DNA of 53,439 bases from Tepidamorphus sp. (lineage in GTDB: Bacteria; Pseudomonadota; Alphaproteobacteria; Rhizobiales; Tepidamorphaceae), in the NCBI GenBank assembly GCA_028280885.1, contig JANQKY010000088.1, positions 1-53,439 on the forward strand, given 5' to 3'. A model generated the notes under the pieces. The model did no database searches and had not been told where the DNA came from. It saw nothing but the letters and a program-made list of their open reading frames with translations. The number at the start of each line of letters is the position of its first letter. Position 1 is the first letter of the stretch. Shown here piece after piece: positions 24,204 to 32,458 of this stretch. Both the position numbers and the translations under genes were made by a program.

Positions 24204-25207
24204 GTGGTATAGTCAGGAAGATTCTGGAGCGCGGCTGGGCGGAGCCGATCGACACCGGCGGCAAGCACTCGGCCATGCTGAACGGCATGCACATTGCCGG
24301 ATTGAGCGACTGGTACGCGGAAAAGCTCGCCGAGGTCCTGGCCGAGCCGATCATCACCCATCCCAACCTCTCCGACAGCTTTTCACGCGTGCGGCCGCTC
24401 ATTCTCGGCGGCGGGATAGACGCGGCGCAGGCAGCCTATGCCACCTATCTGCAGGAGCGGGTCGAGGTTAGGGGCATCCCGCAGCACACCACGGCCAAGA
24501 GCACCAACGGCTGGATCTTCGCCGACACCGCCTACATGGTCTGCCCGTCGCTGGCGATTGTCGGGGATTTTGCACGCGCCGAGGCCGATCTGGTCTCGAT
24601 CCATGACGCGCTGGCGCTCGAGAACGGGCTTTTACGGCATGTGCTGAACGGTTCGGTCGATCTGGCCGACAGCTATGTCGGCATCGACATCTGGATCGAC
24701 GGGTCGGCCTGGGGACGTGCGCAGGGCTGGTGGCTGGCCGCCGCCGCCGATGCGCTGGAAGTCATGCCCTCCCATCCCGCCGCGGTGGTCGAGCGCTTCG
24801 CCAGGACCTGCGCCAGCCTGATCGACTGCCAGTCCGAGGACGGGCTGTGGCGGGTCACCGTCGACGACGAATTCGCGCCCATCGATACGAGCGGCACCGT
24901 CATGATCGCCTACGGGATGTTCAAGGCACACCAGCTCGGCTTTGCCGACGATGCGGTCGGTGCTGCCGGGTTCCGCGCCCTGGAAGCCCTGCTGAAGGGG
25001 CATCTCGACTGGCGGACCGGGGCGCTTCGAAACCAGCAGATGGGCCCGATGATCGTCAACATCGCCTCGCCGAACCCGCGCTATTTCGGCGAGGCCAATC
25101 CGTATGGTCAGGGGTTCCTGGCGCAGCTCTACAGCCTGGCGATCGACGGCAAGACGGCGGCCGGGCCGGATGTCCGCGCGCTCGAGCCCCAGGCGATGGC
25201 GTCTTGA
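24200..25207 (+). CDS. Six-hairpin glycosidase-like protein, GH88/GH105 type
   Basis: A 335-residue protein resembling unsaturated glucuronyl/rhamnogalacturonyl hydrolases. Segment GWIFADTAYMVCPSLA (Asp109) matches the W-x-DxLYM-P region that holds the catalytic acid in YteR/UGL enzymes. WGRAQGWW (from Trp171) matches the WGRGxGW motif. DTSGTVMIAYGM matches the ETS(G/S)-AMFAYA motif, with Asp for the usual Glu. Family enzymes hydrate the 4,5 double bond of unsaturated uronic acids. There is no signal peptide, so it acts in the cytoplasm. The GTG start at 24200 overlaps the RraA stop and has GGAGGACAGG upstream. Finding it among CoA-ester enzymes is unusual; it may act on an alpha,beta-unsaturated acid other than a pectin fragment. 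Confidence 0.75.
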   Translation: MSGIVRKILERGWAEPIDTGGKHSAMLNGMHIAGLSDWYAEKLAEVLAEPIITHPNLSDSFSRVRPLILGGGIDAAQAAYATYLQERVEVRGIPQHTTAKSTNGWIFADTAYMVCPSLAIVGDFARAEADLVSIHDALALENGLLRHVLNGSVDLADSYVGIDIWIDGSAWGRAQGWWLAAAADALEVMPSHPAAVVERFARTCASLIDCQSEDGLWRVTVDDEFAPIDTSGTVMIAYGMFKAHQLGFADDAVGAAGFRALEALLKGHLDWRTGALRNQQMGPMIVNIASPNPRYFGEANPYGQGFLAQLYSLAIDGKTAAGPDVRALEPQAMAS

Positions 25208-25228
25208 GCGCGGGGTGAGATCCGGGGC

Positions 25229-26842
25229 ATGAAAATCGTCTCCGCCAGGCAGGCCGTCTCGGCCATCAAATCCGGCGACACGGTGTCGCTGTGCGGTGTC
25301 GTCTCGCTCGTGACGGCGGATCGCGTCATGGCCGCGCTCGGCGAGCGCTACCGTGAGACGCACGAACCGCGCGACCTGACCGTCTTCACCCCCAACCGCA
25401 TGGGCTGGTCGAGGCCCGAACCCTTCGGCATGGACCACATCTCGCAGAAGGGAATGGTCAAGCGGCTCTATACCGCCACCTTCAACGCCAAGGATGCGCC
25501 GGAATGGTCGCGCCTGTCGGAGGAGGGCGAGATCGAGGCCTATTCGCTGCCGATGGGGGTGATGTTCCGCTGGATCCGCGAATGCGCGGCCAGGTCTCCC
25601 GGCCTTCTGACGGATGTCGGCCTGAACACCTACACGGATCCCGGCAGCGGCGACAACCGGGTCAACCGGGCGATCCCGATGCCCGATTTCGTCGAACGCA
25701 TGGAGATCGATGGAAAGCCGTGCCTGCGCTATAAGCCCCTGTCGATCGATGTCGCGATCATTCGCGGCACCGTTACCGACGAGGATGGCAATCTTTCGCT
25801 GCACGGCGAGCCGGTTTCCGCCGGGATGAAGCAGTTCGCCATGGCCGCCCGCAACAATCGCGGCATCGTCATCGCCCAGGTCAAGCATGTGGTGAAGCGC
25901 GGTTCGATCCACCCGCGAATGGTTGAGGTGCCCGGCTTCATGGTGGACTACGTGGTCGTCGAACCAGAGAGCATTCAGTCGCAGGACGGCTATGAGCCCG
26001 GCTTCACCGGCGAGGTGCGCTACGCCGAGCCGCCCTGGGAGCCGCTGCCGCAGGGCCAGTTGCGCGTGATGACACGTCGCGCCGCGCTCGAACTGCGACC
26101 CGGCGACGTGGTCAATCTGGGGGTCGGCGTGGGAACGAACCTGCCGGCGCTGACGATCGAAGAGGGCATCGCCGATCAGATCACCTTCAGCATCGAGCAC
26201 GGGGCTGTCGGCGGCATTCCGGCAAAGGGCACGCCGGGCAGCACCGGCGCCTTCGGGGCGCATTACAATCCGACCGCGATCATCGATTCCGCCGAGGTGT
26301 TCGATATCTATCATGGCGGCGGCCTGGATGTGGCGGTGCTCGGGTTCGCCGAGATCGACGCGTCGGGAAGCGTCAATGTTTCGCGGTTCGGCGGACGGGT
26401 GCGGGGTGCCGGCGGGTTCATGGATATCGTCCATCGGACGCCGCGCATCCTGATTTGCGGCACGCTGACCGCAAGCGGGCTTGCCGTCGAGGTCGATCCG
26501 CACGGTCCGGGTCTGAAGATCGCCAGCGAAGGCCGCTTCAAGAAGCTCGTGGAAGCCCTGGAAGAAGTGACGCTGCACGCTCCCACCGCGATCGCGCGCG
26601 GGCAGATGATCCGGATCATCACCGAGCGCTGCGTCTTCGACGTGGACGAGCACGGGCTTTGCCTGATCGAGGTCGCGCCCGGCATCGACATCGAGCGTGA
26701 CATCGTCGATCAGGTCGGCTTTGCCTTCCGTCGCGCCGAAACGATCAGGCCGATGGCCGCCGAGCTCTTCCGGAACGGTCCGATGGCGCTGCATCGCCGG
26801 CCCGAATGGGCAGGAGCCGGGGATGCGGAGGGACGCCCGTGA
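25229..26842 (+). CDS. Acyl-CoA:carboxylate CoA-transferase, fused alpha-beta (family I, YdiF-like)
   Basis: A 537-residue single-chain CoA-transferase. The alpha half opens with KIVSARQAVSAIKSGDTVSLCG; the beta half has GVGVGTNLPAL near residue 298 and the likely catalytic Glu323 in SIEHGAVGG (usually ESGxxGG; His replaces Ser here). The glutamate forms a thioester intermediate while CoA is moved from a donor such as acetyl-CoA to the acid substrate. In this cluster it would activate the imported acid for the hydratase. It starts 21 bases after the GH88/105-like gene, and its TGA overlaps the nitroreductase GTG. Confidence 0.88.
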   Translation: MKIVSARQAVSAIKSGDTVSLCGVVSLVTADRVMAALGERYRETHEPRDLTVFTPNRMGWSRPEPFGMDHISQKGMVKRLYTATFNAKDAPEWSRLSEEGEIEAYSLPMGVMFRWIRECAARSPGLLTDVGLNTYTDPGSGDNRVNRAIPMPDFVERMEIDGKPCLRYKPLSIDVAIIRGTVTDEDGNLSLHGEPVSAGMKQFAMAARNNRGIVIAQVKHVVKRGSIHPRMVEVPGFMVDYVVVEPESIQSQDGYEPGFTGEVRYAEPPWEPLPQGQLRVMTRRAALELRPGDVVNLGVGVGTNLPALTIEEGIADQITFSIEHGAVGGIPAKGTPGSTGAFGAHYNPTAIIDSAEVFDIYHGGGLDVAVLGFAEIDASGSVNVSRFGGRVRGAGGFMDIVHRTPRILICGTLTASGLAVEVDPHGPGLKIASEGRFKKLVEALEEVTLHAPTAIARGQMIRIITERCVFDVDEHGLCLIEVAPGIDIERDIVDQVGFAFRRAETIRPMAAELFRNGPMALHRRPEWAGAGDAEGRP

Positions 26843-27642
26843 CACAAATGACCGTCTCTCACGGGGAGCCGGAGGCCCGCGCGCTCTTTGACGACGGCGC
26901 GGCGGGAAGGGCCGTGTTTGAGCGCAACGCGGGCCTAAGCCGCGCGCGCGGCGTCGAGCCCCGCAACGAGACCGAAGCGTCGATCGCCGCGCGCCGCGCC
27001 GTGCGCGCCTTTACGGACCGAAAGGTCACGAGGGACCAGATCGAGCACCTTCTCTCGGTCGCCTGCCGGGCGCCGTCCGGGGTCAACATGCAGCCCTGGA
27101 AGGTGTTTCCCGTCGCCGGAAACGTCCGCGAGGCCCTGTGCCGGGACATTCACGCAGCCCACATGGCCCGGGACGAGGGGCACATACCGGAATACCGCTA
27201 CTATCCGCCGGAGTTTTTCGAGCCCTACAAGGCAAGGCGGCGCAAGAACGGTCTCGATCTCTACGCCGCGCTCGACATCCGCAAGGGCGAGACGGACAAG
27301 ATGCTCGCCCAGCACGGGCGCAATTTCCTGTTCTTCGATGCGCCGGTCGGGCTCATCTGTACCATCGACCGCAGGCTCTCGACGGGAAGCTGGATCGATT
27401 TCGGCCTCTTTCTCCAGTCCCTGCTGGTCGCCGCCCAGAGCCACGGCATCGACACCTGCCCGCAGGGCGCCTTCGCCAATTTCCACACGATAATCCGCAG
27501 GCACCTGCCGCTGGCGGAGGAGGACCTCGTCGTCTGCGGCGTGGCGCTCGGGTATGCCGATCGCACGGCGCCGGAGAACGGCCTGGTGACCGAGCGGGCG
27601 CCGCTTTCGGACTTCGTCGACTTTACCGGGTTCGAGATGTGA
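26839..27642 (+). CDS. Nitroreductase-family flavoprotein
   Basis: A 267-residue FMN-dependent NAD(P)H oxidoreductase. The FMN-binding segments are ARRAVRAFTDRKV, CRAPSGVNMQPWKVF and a C-terminal FxxGGAxxxG-like region seen as VVCGVALGYAD. GSWIDFGLFLQSLLVAAQSHGIDTCPQ carries the dimer-interface helix (parts: IDFGLFLQSLL, SHGIDTCPQ). In catabolic clusters this family often reduces enones or other conjugated bonds rather than nitro groups. The start is GTG, overlapping the previous stop, with GGAGG about 7 bases upstream; ATG three codons later is possible. Its stop overlaps the next start. Confidence 0.88.
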   Translation: MTQMTVSHGEPEARALFDDGAAGRAVFERNAGLSRARGVEPRNETEASIAARRAVRAFTDRKVTRDQIEHLLSVACRAPSGVNMQPWKVFPVAGNVREALCRDIHAAHMARDEGHIPEYRYYPPEFFEPYKARRRKNGLDLYAALDIRKGETDKMLAQHGRNFLFFDAPVGLICTIDRRLSTGSWIDFGLFLQSLLVAAQSHGIDTCPQGAFANFHTIIRRHLPLAEEDLVVCGVALGYADRTAPENGLVTERAPLSDFVDFTGFEM

Positions 27643-29288
27643 GCGGCCGCGCGTCAGAGACGTTCGACTATGTGATCGCCGGCGGCGGCACCGCCGGCTG
27701 CGTGCTGGCCGCGCGGCTTTCGGAAGACGCATCGAAACGCGTCCTGCTGCTCGAGGCGGGCCCGCGCGACTGGCACCCTTTCATCCACATCCCGGCCGGC
27801 TTCCTGAAACTGCTCGACGCGCCGTCGGTCAACTGGCGATACCGCACCGAGGCTTCGCCGCACACGGGGTCGCGGGCCATCAATTTCCCGCGCGGCAAGG
27901 TCCTCGGTGGGTCGAGCTCGATCAACGGGCTCGTCTACGCCCGCGGGCACGCAAGCGATTTCGACCACTGGGCGCAAGCGGGATGCCGGGGCTGGGCCTA
28001 TGACGACGTGTTGCCCTATTTCAGGAAATCCGAGCGCTATGCCGGGGGCGACGCCAGGTATCGCGGCCAGGACGGGCCGCTCGACATCGTCGACTACGAC
28101 GAAAAGCCCGAGATAACCGAGGCGATGGTCGCGGCCGGACGCCGCCTCGGCTATCCCGTCATCGACGATCACAATGCCGCCGAGCAGGAGGGCATCAGCT
28201 ACTACCAGATGACGCGGCGCGGGCGCTGGCGCGCCAATGCGGCGCGGGCGTTCCTGGGACCTGCCGCCCGCCGGGCCAATCTCGTGGTGCGGACCGGCGC
28301 CCTTGTTGAGCGCATCGTCCTTGAGGGGCGCCGCGCCGTCGGCGTCGATTATGTGCGCGGCGGACGCGAATACACCGCCCGGGCCGCCGCCGAGACGATC
28401 GTGTCGGCCGGCGCCGTCGGATCGCCGCAGATACTCCAGCTCTCCGGCATCGGTGATCCCGAGGGTCTGGCGGGCGCCGGGATCGAGCCGCGTATCGACC
28501 TGCCCGGTGTCGGCGAAAATCTCCAGGATCACTATGCCGCGCGCCTGTCCTGGCGGGTCATCAAGCCGGGAGCCTCCTTCAACGACCGCGCCCGCGGCCT
28601 GGCGCTCGGCGCGGAGATCGCGAAATTCATCGCCCATGGCTCCGGCATCACGACCTATTCGTCCGGCGTGCTCGCCGGATTCCTGAAATCGTCGCCCGAT
28701 GTCGCCAATCCCGACCTGCAATTCGTCGTCGTTCCCGGCAGCTTTGCCGCAAACAGGCTCGGTGCCCTCGACGTCGATCCCGGCATGACCGTGGGCGTGT
28801 ATCAGTTGCGCCCGGACAGCCGCGGACATATCCGCGCGACCTCGCCCGATCCGAAGGCGCCGCCGGTCATTCAGCCGAACTATCTGGCCGCGCCGAAGGA
28901 CTGTGACGTGCTGGTGGCCGGTCTGCGGATGGCGCGGGGCTGGGTCGGGCAACCCGATCTCGACGCCCTTCGCGACGGTGAAATCCTGCCCGGCCCGGAT
29001 GTCGAGAGCGACGAGGCGCTTCTCGACTATGTCCGCGCCTACGGATCGACGGTCTATCACCCCGTCGGCACCTGCCGGATGGGCGGCGATGCCATGGCGG
29101 TCGTCGACGACACGCTGCGCGTGCGCGGTGTCGCGGACCTGCGGGTCGTCGACGCCTCCATCATGCCGCGCATCGTCTCGGCCAATACCAACGCAGCGAC
29201 GATGATGATCGCGGAGAAGGCCGCGGACATGATCTGCGGCCGTTCAGCGCCCGCAGTTCCAGAATCAAGAGGTCTGGAGACGAACTAG
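27639..29288 (+). CDS. GMC-family FAD-dependent alcohol dehydrogenase (choline-dehydrogenase-like)
   Basis: A 549-residue GMC oxidoreductase. The FAD dinucleotide motif is AGGGTAGCVLAARLSED; GMC signature 1 is GKVLGGSSSINGLVYARG; signature 2 is AGAVGSPQILQLSGIG. The catalytic His lies in YHPVGTCRMGG, and the C-terminal SANTNAATMMIAEKAAD completes the site. It oxidises a primary alcohol to an aldehyde and passes electrons to quinone or another acceptor. The GTG start overlaps the nitroreductase stop (GTGA). The aldehyde it makes could go to the aldehyde dehydrogenase upstream at 20450. A 52-base gap separates it from the TRAP genes. Confidence 0.9.
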   Translation: MSGRASETFDYVIAGGGTAGCVLAARLSEDASKRVLLLEAGPRDWHPFIHIPAGFLKLLDAPSVNWRYRTEASPHTGSRAINFPRGKVLGGSSSINGLVYARGHASDFDHWAQAGCRGWAYDDVLPYFRKSERYAGGDARYRGQDGPLDIVDYDEKPEITEAMVAAGRRLGYPVIDDHNAAEQEGISYYQMTRRGRWRANAARAFLGPAARRANLVVRTGALVERIVLEGRRAVGVDYVRGGREYTARAAAETIVSAGAVGSPQILQLSGIGDPEGLAGAGIEPRIDLPGVGENLQDHYAARLSWRVIKPGASFNDRARGLALGAEIAKFIAHGSGITTYSSGVLAGFLKSSPDVANPDLQFVVVPGSFAANRLGALDVDPGMTVGVYQLRPDSRGHIRATSPDPKAPPVIQPNYLAAPKDCDVLVAGLRMARGWVGQPDLDALRDGEILPGPDVESDEALLDYVRAYGSTVYHPVGTCRMGGDAMAVVDDTLRVRGVADLRVVDASIMPRIVSANTNAATMMIAEKAADMICGRSAPAVPESRGLETN

Positions 29289-29340
29289 CCGGGGCGGCCC
29301 GGGGAAACGGCCGCCCGACACCAAAAGGGAGGAAATCAAA

Positions 29341-30333
29341 ATGACATACTACTCCAAGCTGACGGCAGCCCTGGCGACCTGCGCGGTTCTCGCCGCCGGC
29401 ACGGCGATGGCGGACACCTATCGCCTCGCCCATGTGCTGCCGCCCAACGACGACATCCACAAGGGCGCCGAGATCTTCGCCGCCGAGGTCGCCGAGGCGA
29501 CCGGCGGCGAGGTCGAGGTCACGCTGTTTCCGGGCGGTCAGCTCGGTGGTCCCAACGACGTGGCCGAACAGGTCCGGGCCGGCATCGTCGACATGACCCT
29601 GATCGTCGGCGGCCAGATGATGGCCTGGGTACCGGAGTTCGCGGCCGTGCAGTTGCCGTTCCAGTTCCTGACCTTCGATCACGCCTATGCGGTTACCGAC
29701 GGCGAAGGCTCCGATCTGCTCAATCCGCTGGCCGAGGAGCAGGGTTTCAAGATCCTCGCGCACTGGCCGCTCGGGTTCCGCGCCATCAGCAACAACAAAC
29801 GGCCGATCAACACGGTCGAGGACATGGCGGGGCTCAAGATCCGTGTGCCGCAGGAACTGCCGATGGATGCCGCCATGCGCGCGGCTGGCGCCATTCCGGT
29901 GCAGTTGCAGTTCCCCGAGGTCTTCTCCGCCCTGACGGTGGGCGCGGTCGACGGCCAGGAAAACCCGCTTCGAATCATCTATTCGACCGGTGTCTACAAG
30001 GAGCAGGATCACGTCGCGATCCCCGGCCCGGGCTACATGTATGTGCCGATCAGCCTGGTGGTGTCCAAGCGGGTCTGGGACGGCCTGGACGATGCAGAGA
30101 AGAAGGCGATGGAAGAGGCGGCGATCAAGGCGCGCGAATGGATGCGCGAGCAGCTCGTGCGCAGCCGGGAAACGGCGTTGAGCGAGATGCAGGCGGCCGG
30201 GATCGAATTCACCTCGCCCGACATGGATGAATTCCGCGCGGCGATGGAGCCGGCCTGGAAGGAGATCTCGGACTTCGCGGGGCCGGACTTCATGGCGAAG
30301 TGGCATCCGGTCGTCGAGAAACATCGCCAGTGA
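29341..30333 (+). CDS. dctP: TRAP transporter substrate-binding protein, DctP family
   Basis: A 330-residue periplasmic protein with a Sec signal peptide (cleavage after TAMA, before DTYRLAHVLPP). Typical DctP features are FAAEVAEATGGEVEVTLFPGGQLGG, GLKIRVPQ with its carboxylate-binding arginine, and GAVDGQENPL. These proteins capture mostly carboxylates and hand them to a sodium-driven permease. AAGGGAGG lies 9 bases before the ATG. Its ligand is probably the acid metabolised by the preceding enzymes. Confidence 0.92.
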   Translation: MTYYSKLTAALATCAVLAAGTAMADTYRLAHVLPPNDDIHKGAEIFAAEVAEATGGEVEVTLFPGGQLGGPNDVAEQVRAGIVDMTLIVGGQMMAWVPEFAAVQLPFQFLTFDHAYAVTDGEGSDLLNPLAEEQGFKILAHWPLGFRAISNNKRPINTVEDMAGLKIRVPQELPMDAAMRAAGAIPVQLQFPEVFSALTVGAVDGQENPLRIIYSTGVYKEQDHVAIPGPGYMYVPISLVVSKRVWDGLDDAEKKAMEEAAIKAREWMREQLVRSRETALSEMQAAGIEFTSPDMDEFRAAMEPAWKEISDFAGPDFMAKWHPVVEKHRQ

Positions 30334-30391
30334 TAAAGACGGCGGGCGCGCCGGAGACCGGCGCGCCCGTCGGGGGGACGGAGCGGTCGGC

Positions 30392-31681
30392 ATGGAAATC
30401 GAAGCAACGGCGATGATCCTGGGCTTCCTGGCGCTGCTTGCGCTGCGCGTGCCGATCGCCTTCGCCATGATCCTGAGCGCTTCGGCGCTTCTTGTCTCGA
30501 CCGCCGGCTTCGGTGTCCTGCAGCTTGCCGCCCAGCGCGTCTATGCGGGCATCAACGCCTTTCCGCTGCTGGCCGTGCCGTTCTTCATCTTCACCGCGAA
30601 TGTGATGAACCGCTGCGGCCTGACCGAAATCATGTACAACTTCGCCAACATGCTGTTCGGGCGGGCGACCGGCGGGCTGGCGCATGCGAATATCGGGGCC
30701 AGCATGCTGTTTGCGGGCGTGTCGGGATCCGCGGTGGCGGATGCCGCCGGCCTGGGCATGGTCGAGATCCGCGGCATGACCAGATCGGGATACGACGCGC
30801 CGTTTTCCGCAGCCGTCACCGCGGCAAGCTCCATCCTCGGCCCGATCATTCCGCCGAGCATTCCGCTGATCATCTACGCGACCATGGTCGGCGCCTCGGT
30901 CTCGGACCTGTTTCTGGCCGGGCTCGTCCCGGGGATCGCGATGGCGCTGCTGATGATGGCGGTCGTCCATGTCATGGCGCATCGGCGCGGCTATGGCCGC
31001 CAGCAAAGCGCGACCCTGCGGGCCTTCGTGCAGGCGGGACTTCAGACGCTTCCCGGTTTTCTCGTGCCGGTCATCATCATCGCCGGGATCGTCGGCGGCT
31101 TCTTTACCGCAACCGAATCGGCCACGATCGCGGCGGCCTACGCCGTGGTGATCGCGGTTCTGGTCTATCGGAAGATGACGCTGCGCATCTTCTACGACGT
31201 CTCCATCGAAACCATCACCCTGACGGCTCAGGTCATGTTCATCGTCGGCGCGGCGAGCTTCTTCGCCTGGGCGCTGGCCTTCCTGAACATTCCCGCCCTG
31301 CTCGCCGATACGCTGCTGACCTTCATCGACAGTCCGGCCGGCTTCCTGATCCTCGTTGCCCTGGTGCTGCTGGTGCTCGGTACCTTCATGGAGAGCATGG
31401 CCCTGCTCCTGATCCTGGTGCCGATCTTCCTGCCGGTCATCGAGGCCTATGAGATCGACCTTGTCTTCTTCGGCGTCTACATGACCGTTCTGCTGGCGAT
31501 CGGCCTGGTGACGCCGCCCGTCGGCCTGTGCCTGTTCGCCGTGTCGACCGTGGCGAAAATTCCGACCGCGGCAATCGTCCGCGAGATCCTGCCCTTCTAC
31601 GCGGCGATGATCCTGTTCGTCGTGGTCATGATCGCCTGGCCCGAACTGGTCACCTTCCTGCCGCGGGCGGTCGGGTCATGA
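30392..31681 (+). CDS. dctM: TRAP transporter large permease, DctM family
   Basis: A 429-residue protein with about 12 membrane helices, the ion-coupled transport subunit. Recognisable segments include LRVPIAFAMILSASAL, the Gly-rich GVSGSAVADAAGLGMVEI, the ILGPIIPPSIPLIIYA hairpin with its prolines, and LVTPPVGLCLF. It follows dctP by 58 bases. Most TRAP operons run P-Q-M; here the large subunit precedes the small one. Its stop overlaps the dctQ start. Confidence 0.93.
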   Translation: MEIEATAMILGFLALLALRVPIAFAMILSASALLVSTAGFGVLQLAAQRVYAGINAFPLLAVPFFIFTANVMNRCGLTEIMYNFANMLFGRATGGLAHANIGASMLFAGVSGSAVADAAGLGMVEIRGMTRSGYDAPFSAAVTAASSILGPIIPPSIPLIIYATMVGASVSDLFLAGLVPGIAMALLMMAVVHVMAHRRGYGRQQSATLRAFVQAGLQTLPGFLVPVIIIAGIVGGFFTATESATIAAAYAVVIAVLVYRKMTLRIFYDVSIETITLTAQVMFIVGAASFFAWALAFLNIPALLADTLLTFIDSPAGFLILVALVLLVLGTFMESMALLLILVPIFLPVIEAYEIDLVFFGVYMTVLLAIGLVTPPVGLCLFAVSTVAKIPTAAIVREILPFYAAMILFVVVMIAWPELVTFLPRAVGS

Positions 31682-32196
31682 CGTCCGGGCGCCGAACCCT
31701 GGCCAGCCGTGTCATCGGCCTCGTCGTCGGGATTTGCCGCGTCTGGAGCCTGATCTGCTTCCTCGGGCTGTTCTTCCTCATGGTGGCCAATGTCGCCTCC
31801 CGCTATCTCGGCCTGCCCAGCATCATCTGGTCCGTCGACGGGACGAGCTTCACCATGGTCTGGATGATCCTGACCGGCGCGGTGCTGGTCATGGCGGCCG
31901 GCACCCACATCTCGCTTGCCGGCACCGACGGCATTCCGGACCAGGGCAGGCCGATGTCCCCGCTGGGCGCCTTCATCGCGTTCTGCAGCGCATTGGCGCT
32001 TGCAATCATTGGCGTTTCAGGGGCTGTCTTCGCCGTCGACGCGATTGCACAGAAGACGTTCCTGCTGCAGTTGCCTCGGGCCCTCTGGTACGCGGCCATT
32101 CCGGTCGCGGCGGCGCTCATGCTCGTTGTGCTGATAGCGCGCGTCACGATGAGCCTGCGCAAGGAGGCGTCCGGGGCGCCTGGGGAAACGGACTGA
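31678..32196 (+). CDS. dctQ: TRAP transporter small permease, DctQ family
   Basis: A 172-residue, four-helix membrane protein (helices around VWSLICFLGLFFLMVANVASRYL, SFTMVWMILTGAVLVMAAG, LGAFIAFCSALALAIIGVSG and WYAAIPVAAALMLVVLIA, named by their cores). It supports DctM and docks the binding protein. The ATG overlaps the dctM TGA (ATGA). It ends the catabolic transcript; a short hairpin with a T-run follows 17 bases later. Confidence 0.88.
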   Translation: MTSGRRTLASRVIGLVVGICRVWSLICFLGLFFLMVANVASRYLGLPSIIWSVDGTSFTMVWMILTGAVLVMAAGTHISLAGTDGIPDQGRPMSPLGAFIAFCSALALAIIGVSGAVFAVDAIAQKTFLLQLPRALWYAAIPVAAALMLVVLIARVTMSLRKEASGAPGETD

Positions 32197-32212
32197 CAGG
32201 ATAGTTGCAACG

Positions 32213-32229
32213 CATCCTCTGGATGTTTT
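32213..32229 (+). terminator. Possible rho-independent terminator after the TRAP genes
   Basis: CATCC-tct-GGATG followed by TTTTCTTTC. The stem is only five pairs, but the T-rich tail directly abuts it and it lies 17 bases after dctQ. The rest of the 262-base gap up to the next gene shows no further gene or clear motif. Confidence 0.4.
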
Positions 32230-32458
32230 CTTTCAGGAAACTGTCCGGTCCGGCCGGATCGAAGCGGCGGGAGGAGCCGCATCTCAGCCTTCAGCGGCGC
32301 CGCGTATGAACATCTGCAAAGACGCCCGTCAATCGCTGCGGCGTCGAGAGGAGATGGCCTTTTCGATCAGCGGGTCCAGCAGCAGTCACAAACGCGATGA
32401 AACGACACCGGTCGATCAGACGTAGACATGGTTTTTCCTGCCAAATAGTCTGCCGCGC

